A stretch of DNA of 64,000 nt from Kalaharituber pfeilii (taxonomy: Eukaryota; Ascomycota; Pezizomycetes; Pezizales; Pezizaceae). Location: the NCBI GenBank assembly GCA_015179045.1, contig WHUZ01000003.1, positions 62,001-126,000 of the forward strand, read 5' to 3'. A model generated the notes under the pieces. That model ran no database searches and was not told the origin of the DNA. It was given only the letters and a program-made list of their open reading frames with translations. Numbering within the stretch: position 1 is the first letter of the stretch; every line of letters starts with the position of its first letter. A program made the translations under genes and the position numbers. This document shows positions 59,666-64,000 of the stretch, one piece after another.

Positions 59666-59800
59666 GGGAGTTGAATTCATTCAGCGGCAGGGGTGCAGTT
59701 GAAGATAAATGTACGAGTTGGGTTCAGTGGCGGCGATGCAGGTCAAGAGTAAATTTCAATGCGTACGAGTTGAATTCAGCGGTGGAGAAGCTATTGAGGA
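59666..59800. repeat. degenerate tandem repeat, unit about 50 bp
   Basis: Three related segments begin GGGAGTTGAATTCATTCAGC, GTACGAGTTGGGTTCAGTGG and GTACGAGTTGAATTCAGCGG at roughly 59667, 59709 and 59762. Similarity is clear at the start of each unit and fades after about 25 bp. Confidence 0.5.
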
Positions 59801-61460
59801 TCGAGTAACCAGACCAGTCACCTCGCACCCAATGAGTGCGCCATTGTCAGGATTCCCGAGCAACAAGTTACCCACTGGGGAGGCCATCGCACCTTAAATG
59901 GGGGGAACATAAAAACAGGTCACCCTAGTTCCTCTAGAATTGAATTATATGGAACCAGAGAATTACAGTCCATCTTATTTACTTTTAAAATGCTGAATAA
60001 CCTCTTCTGCACTTCAATGTGAGAATTGCACCAGGGCTCTCAATTCTATACCTCTCTATGGCGCTTGCTGTTCCATCCATAACTGGCCAACCAAGCCATA
60101 GGTCCATTCGACAAGTTCACAACTCCATCTCCTTTTGAACCCATCTTAATATTCTATTCCACCTCCTCCGCACCGCCCCTCCGCCCCTCCGCCCCGCCCT
60201 TCCGCACTGTCCCTCCTTACCGTCCTACCCGCCACACCCATCCCCCATCCTCTCCAGCGGCATCCCGACAAGCTCTCTGGCGACCCTTCAACGGCCCCTC
60301 CAGCAGATCTCTAATGGCATTTCAACAACTCCTGAGATAGATGCCTTTTCCTACGACTAGCCCCATGTGCTTCTGTTTTCGTTTTTTGTTTTTGTCTGGT
60401 AGTTTATCGATTTCTTTACCAGCCATTGAAGTTTTATATCAGTGGCATCTTTCTTGTAATCAGTCTGTGGATGCACGGGGACTTTAGAGAGCACCAGGTC
60501 TACAAATATGGTCGCCGGAGGAATGCCTGGCTAACCAAAGCGAGGGGGTCAGTGGGATCTCGCAAACAAAAACAGTCCGGAGGTGCACTTACTTGCACCA
60601 TCGTGCTAAAGTTCAATGGCTATATGGGGCTTGCAGGAACAAGGGGGCTGTGGGAACATGAGGGCTGTGGGAACATGAGGGCTTTAGACGGACCAGGTCT
60701 ATAAAATGTCGCGGAAGAAGCCTTACTGAGTTGGGCGGCAAATTCCAAAGCAAGAGGTGCTACTCTTTTAAACAAGGAACCAGTGGGTATCACGAGGGAT
60801 TTGGCTGATACAAGGGTTCCTTCATTGAAGTGGGCACACAGGGGTCACTTTGTGAGTCTGGAGAATTGGTGCGCTTATGGGGTTTTCAATTATATCCGGT
60901 CAACTCGATTCGACCGGGACTGACAGATAATCACTGGGAAAGCCACTGGTGGAGGTAGAAAGTTACGTAGCCACCGGCGTAGAACAAGAGGATAATCCAC
61001 AGGCTTTGGACAATCTGGCCGCTTAATGTTCTTATCCTTTCCTGCATACTTAGGTTCATATGCAAATTCTAGTAGGGGTTCTATAACCCAATACCTCAAG
61101 CATTGTGTATAAACTATTTTACTATAATAATAATTATTTTCAAAACTAAAAAGCCTAAAAAATAGTAATAGAAGACACCTTTGGCGACCTGTTACCTGTT
61201 CAGAGATTTGTGGTTCCACGTGGTTTCAGTATGAGCAACACGTGACATTGATATGGTCCAAGCAATTTAGGAATATCTGTATTGACCAGATAAGTTCCCC
61301 TAGTTTGTTCAAGACTCTATCTTCCGTCATACAATTCTAGGTATATATAGTTAGAGAGAGATATAATGTCATATCATACATGATCATCTCATTCAAAGGA
61401 GCTAAATTGCTCAGTTTCCGGATAATTTTGTAGACATAATCAATGAACACCTAAACAAGT

Positions 61461-64000
<2,540 letters not shown>

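Larger units (their letters stand above)
56998..61460. other. intergenic region, 4.5 kb, repeats and a MITE-like element
   Basis: No gene is supported. The first kilobase (GDE1 promoter side) is GC-rich and contains the TGGGGGG minisatellite. Next come a 34-nt poly-A and a 17-nt poly-C (58182-58198). The inverted-repeat element is at 59012-59419, degenerate repeats lie near 59665-59800, and CCGCCCCTCC repeats near 60170-60210. A doubled GGGCTGTGGGAACATGA unit lies at about 60645-60680. Long frames at 57169-57741 and 57407-58242 are GC-rich shadows crossing homopolymers. Confidence 0.5.

Overview
This window is nuclear DNA of a filamentous ascomycete. Every recognisable protein is a fungal or eukaryotic family member. 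Genes are split by short introns (about 50-170 bp) with GT...AG ends and CTAAC/CTGAC-like branch sites, and there is a Zn2Cys6 transcription factor with a Fungal_trans_2-type body. The long gene-free stretches, many simple repeats and transposon relics would fit a TE-rich genome, possibly an early-diverging Pezizomycotina lineage such as the Pezizomycetes. That placement is inference and is not established here. I rebuilt gene models by hand from splice signals, reading-frame phase and remembered family motifs. Internal exon joins that recreate conserved motifs are reliable. Starts and UTRs are less so.

Layout. From 1 to 14.6 kb I see no host gene, only a small TA-flanked inverted-repeat element (2335-2935) carrying what looks like the tail of a transposase. 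A two-exon Zn2Cys6 regulator lies on the minus strand (14.6-17.5 kb), with a G/C-skewed repeat tract upstream. From 17.5 to 25.4 kb nothing is recognisable. PRMT5/Skb1 (7 exons) occupies 25.4-27.9 kb. From 27.9 to 32.4 kb there is one MITE-like element and simple repeats. From 32.4 to 57 kb the region is gene-dense: an uncharacterised protein, the Hsp90 co-chaperone p23, Tma46/ZC3H15, Ost4, the mRNA export adaptor Yra1/Mlo3, the debranching enzyme Dbr1, Zpr1, an EF-hand Ssp120/nucleobindin-like protein, the wybutosine enzyme Tyw2/Trm12 and the 13-exon SPX-ankyrin-GDPD protein Gde1. From 57 to 61.4 kb there are repeats and a second MITE-like element. The window ends inside the DEAH helicase gene PRP43 (minus strand, 5' end missing).

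How the genes relate. They are housekeeping genes, not an operon or cluster. Many act on RNA and translation: PRMT5 (snRNP and histone methylation), Yra1 (export), Prp43 (releases the intron lariat) then Dbr1 (opens the lariat), Tyw2 (tRNA-Phe), Tma46 (ribosome-associated) and Zpr1 (eEF1A maturation). The neighbourhood is probably coincidental.

The observations most worth checking are: an apparent one-base frameshift in PRP43; an 841-bp YRA1 intron at what appears to be the same RRM position as the autoregulatory intron of budding yeast YRA1; an acid-free, Arg/Ser/Thr-rich in-frame extension upstream of DBR1 that resembles a mitochondrial presequence; a run of micro-exons across the GDE1 active site; and the inverted-repeat elements.
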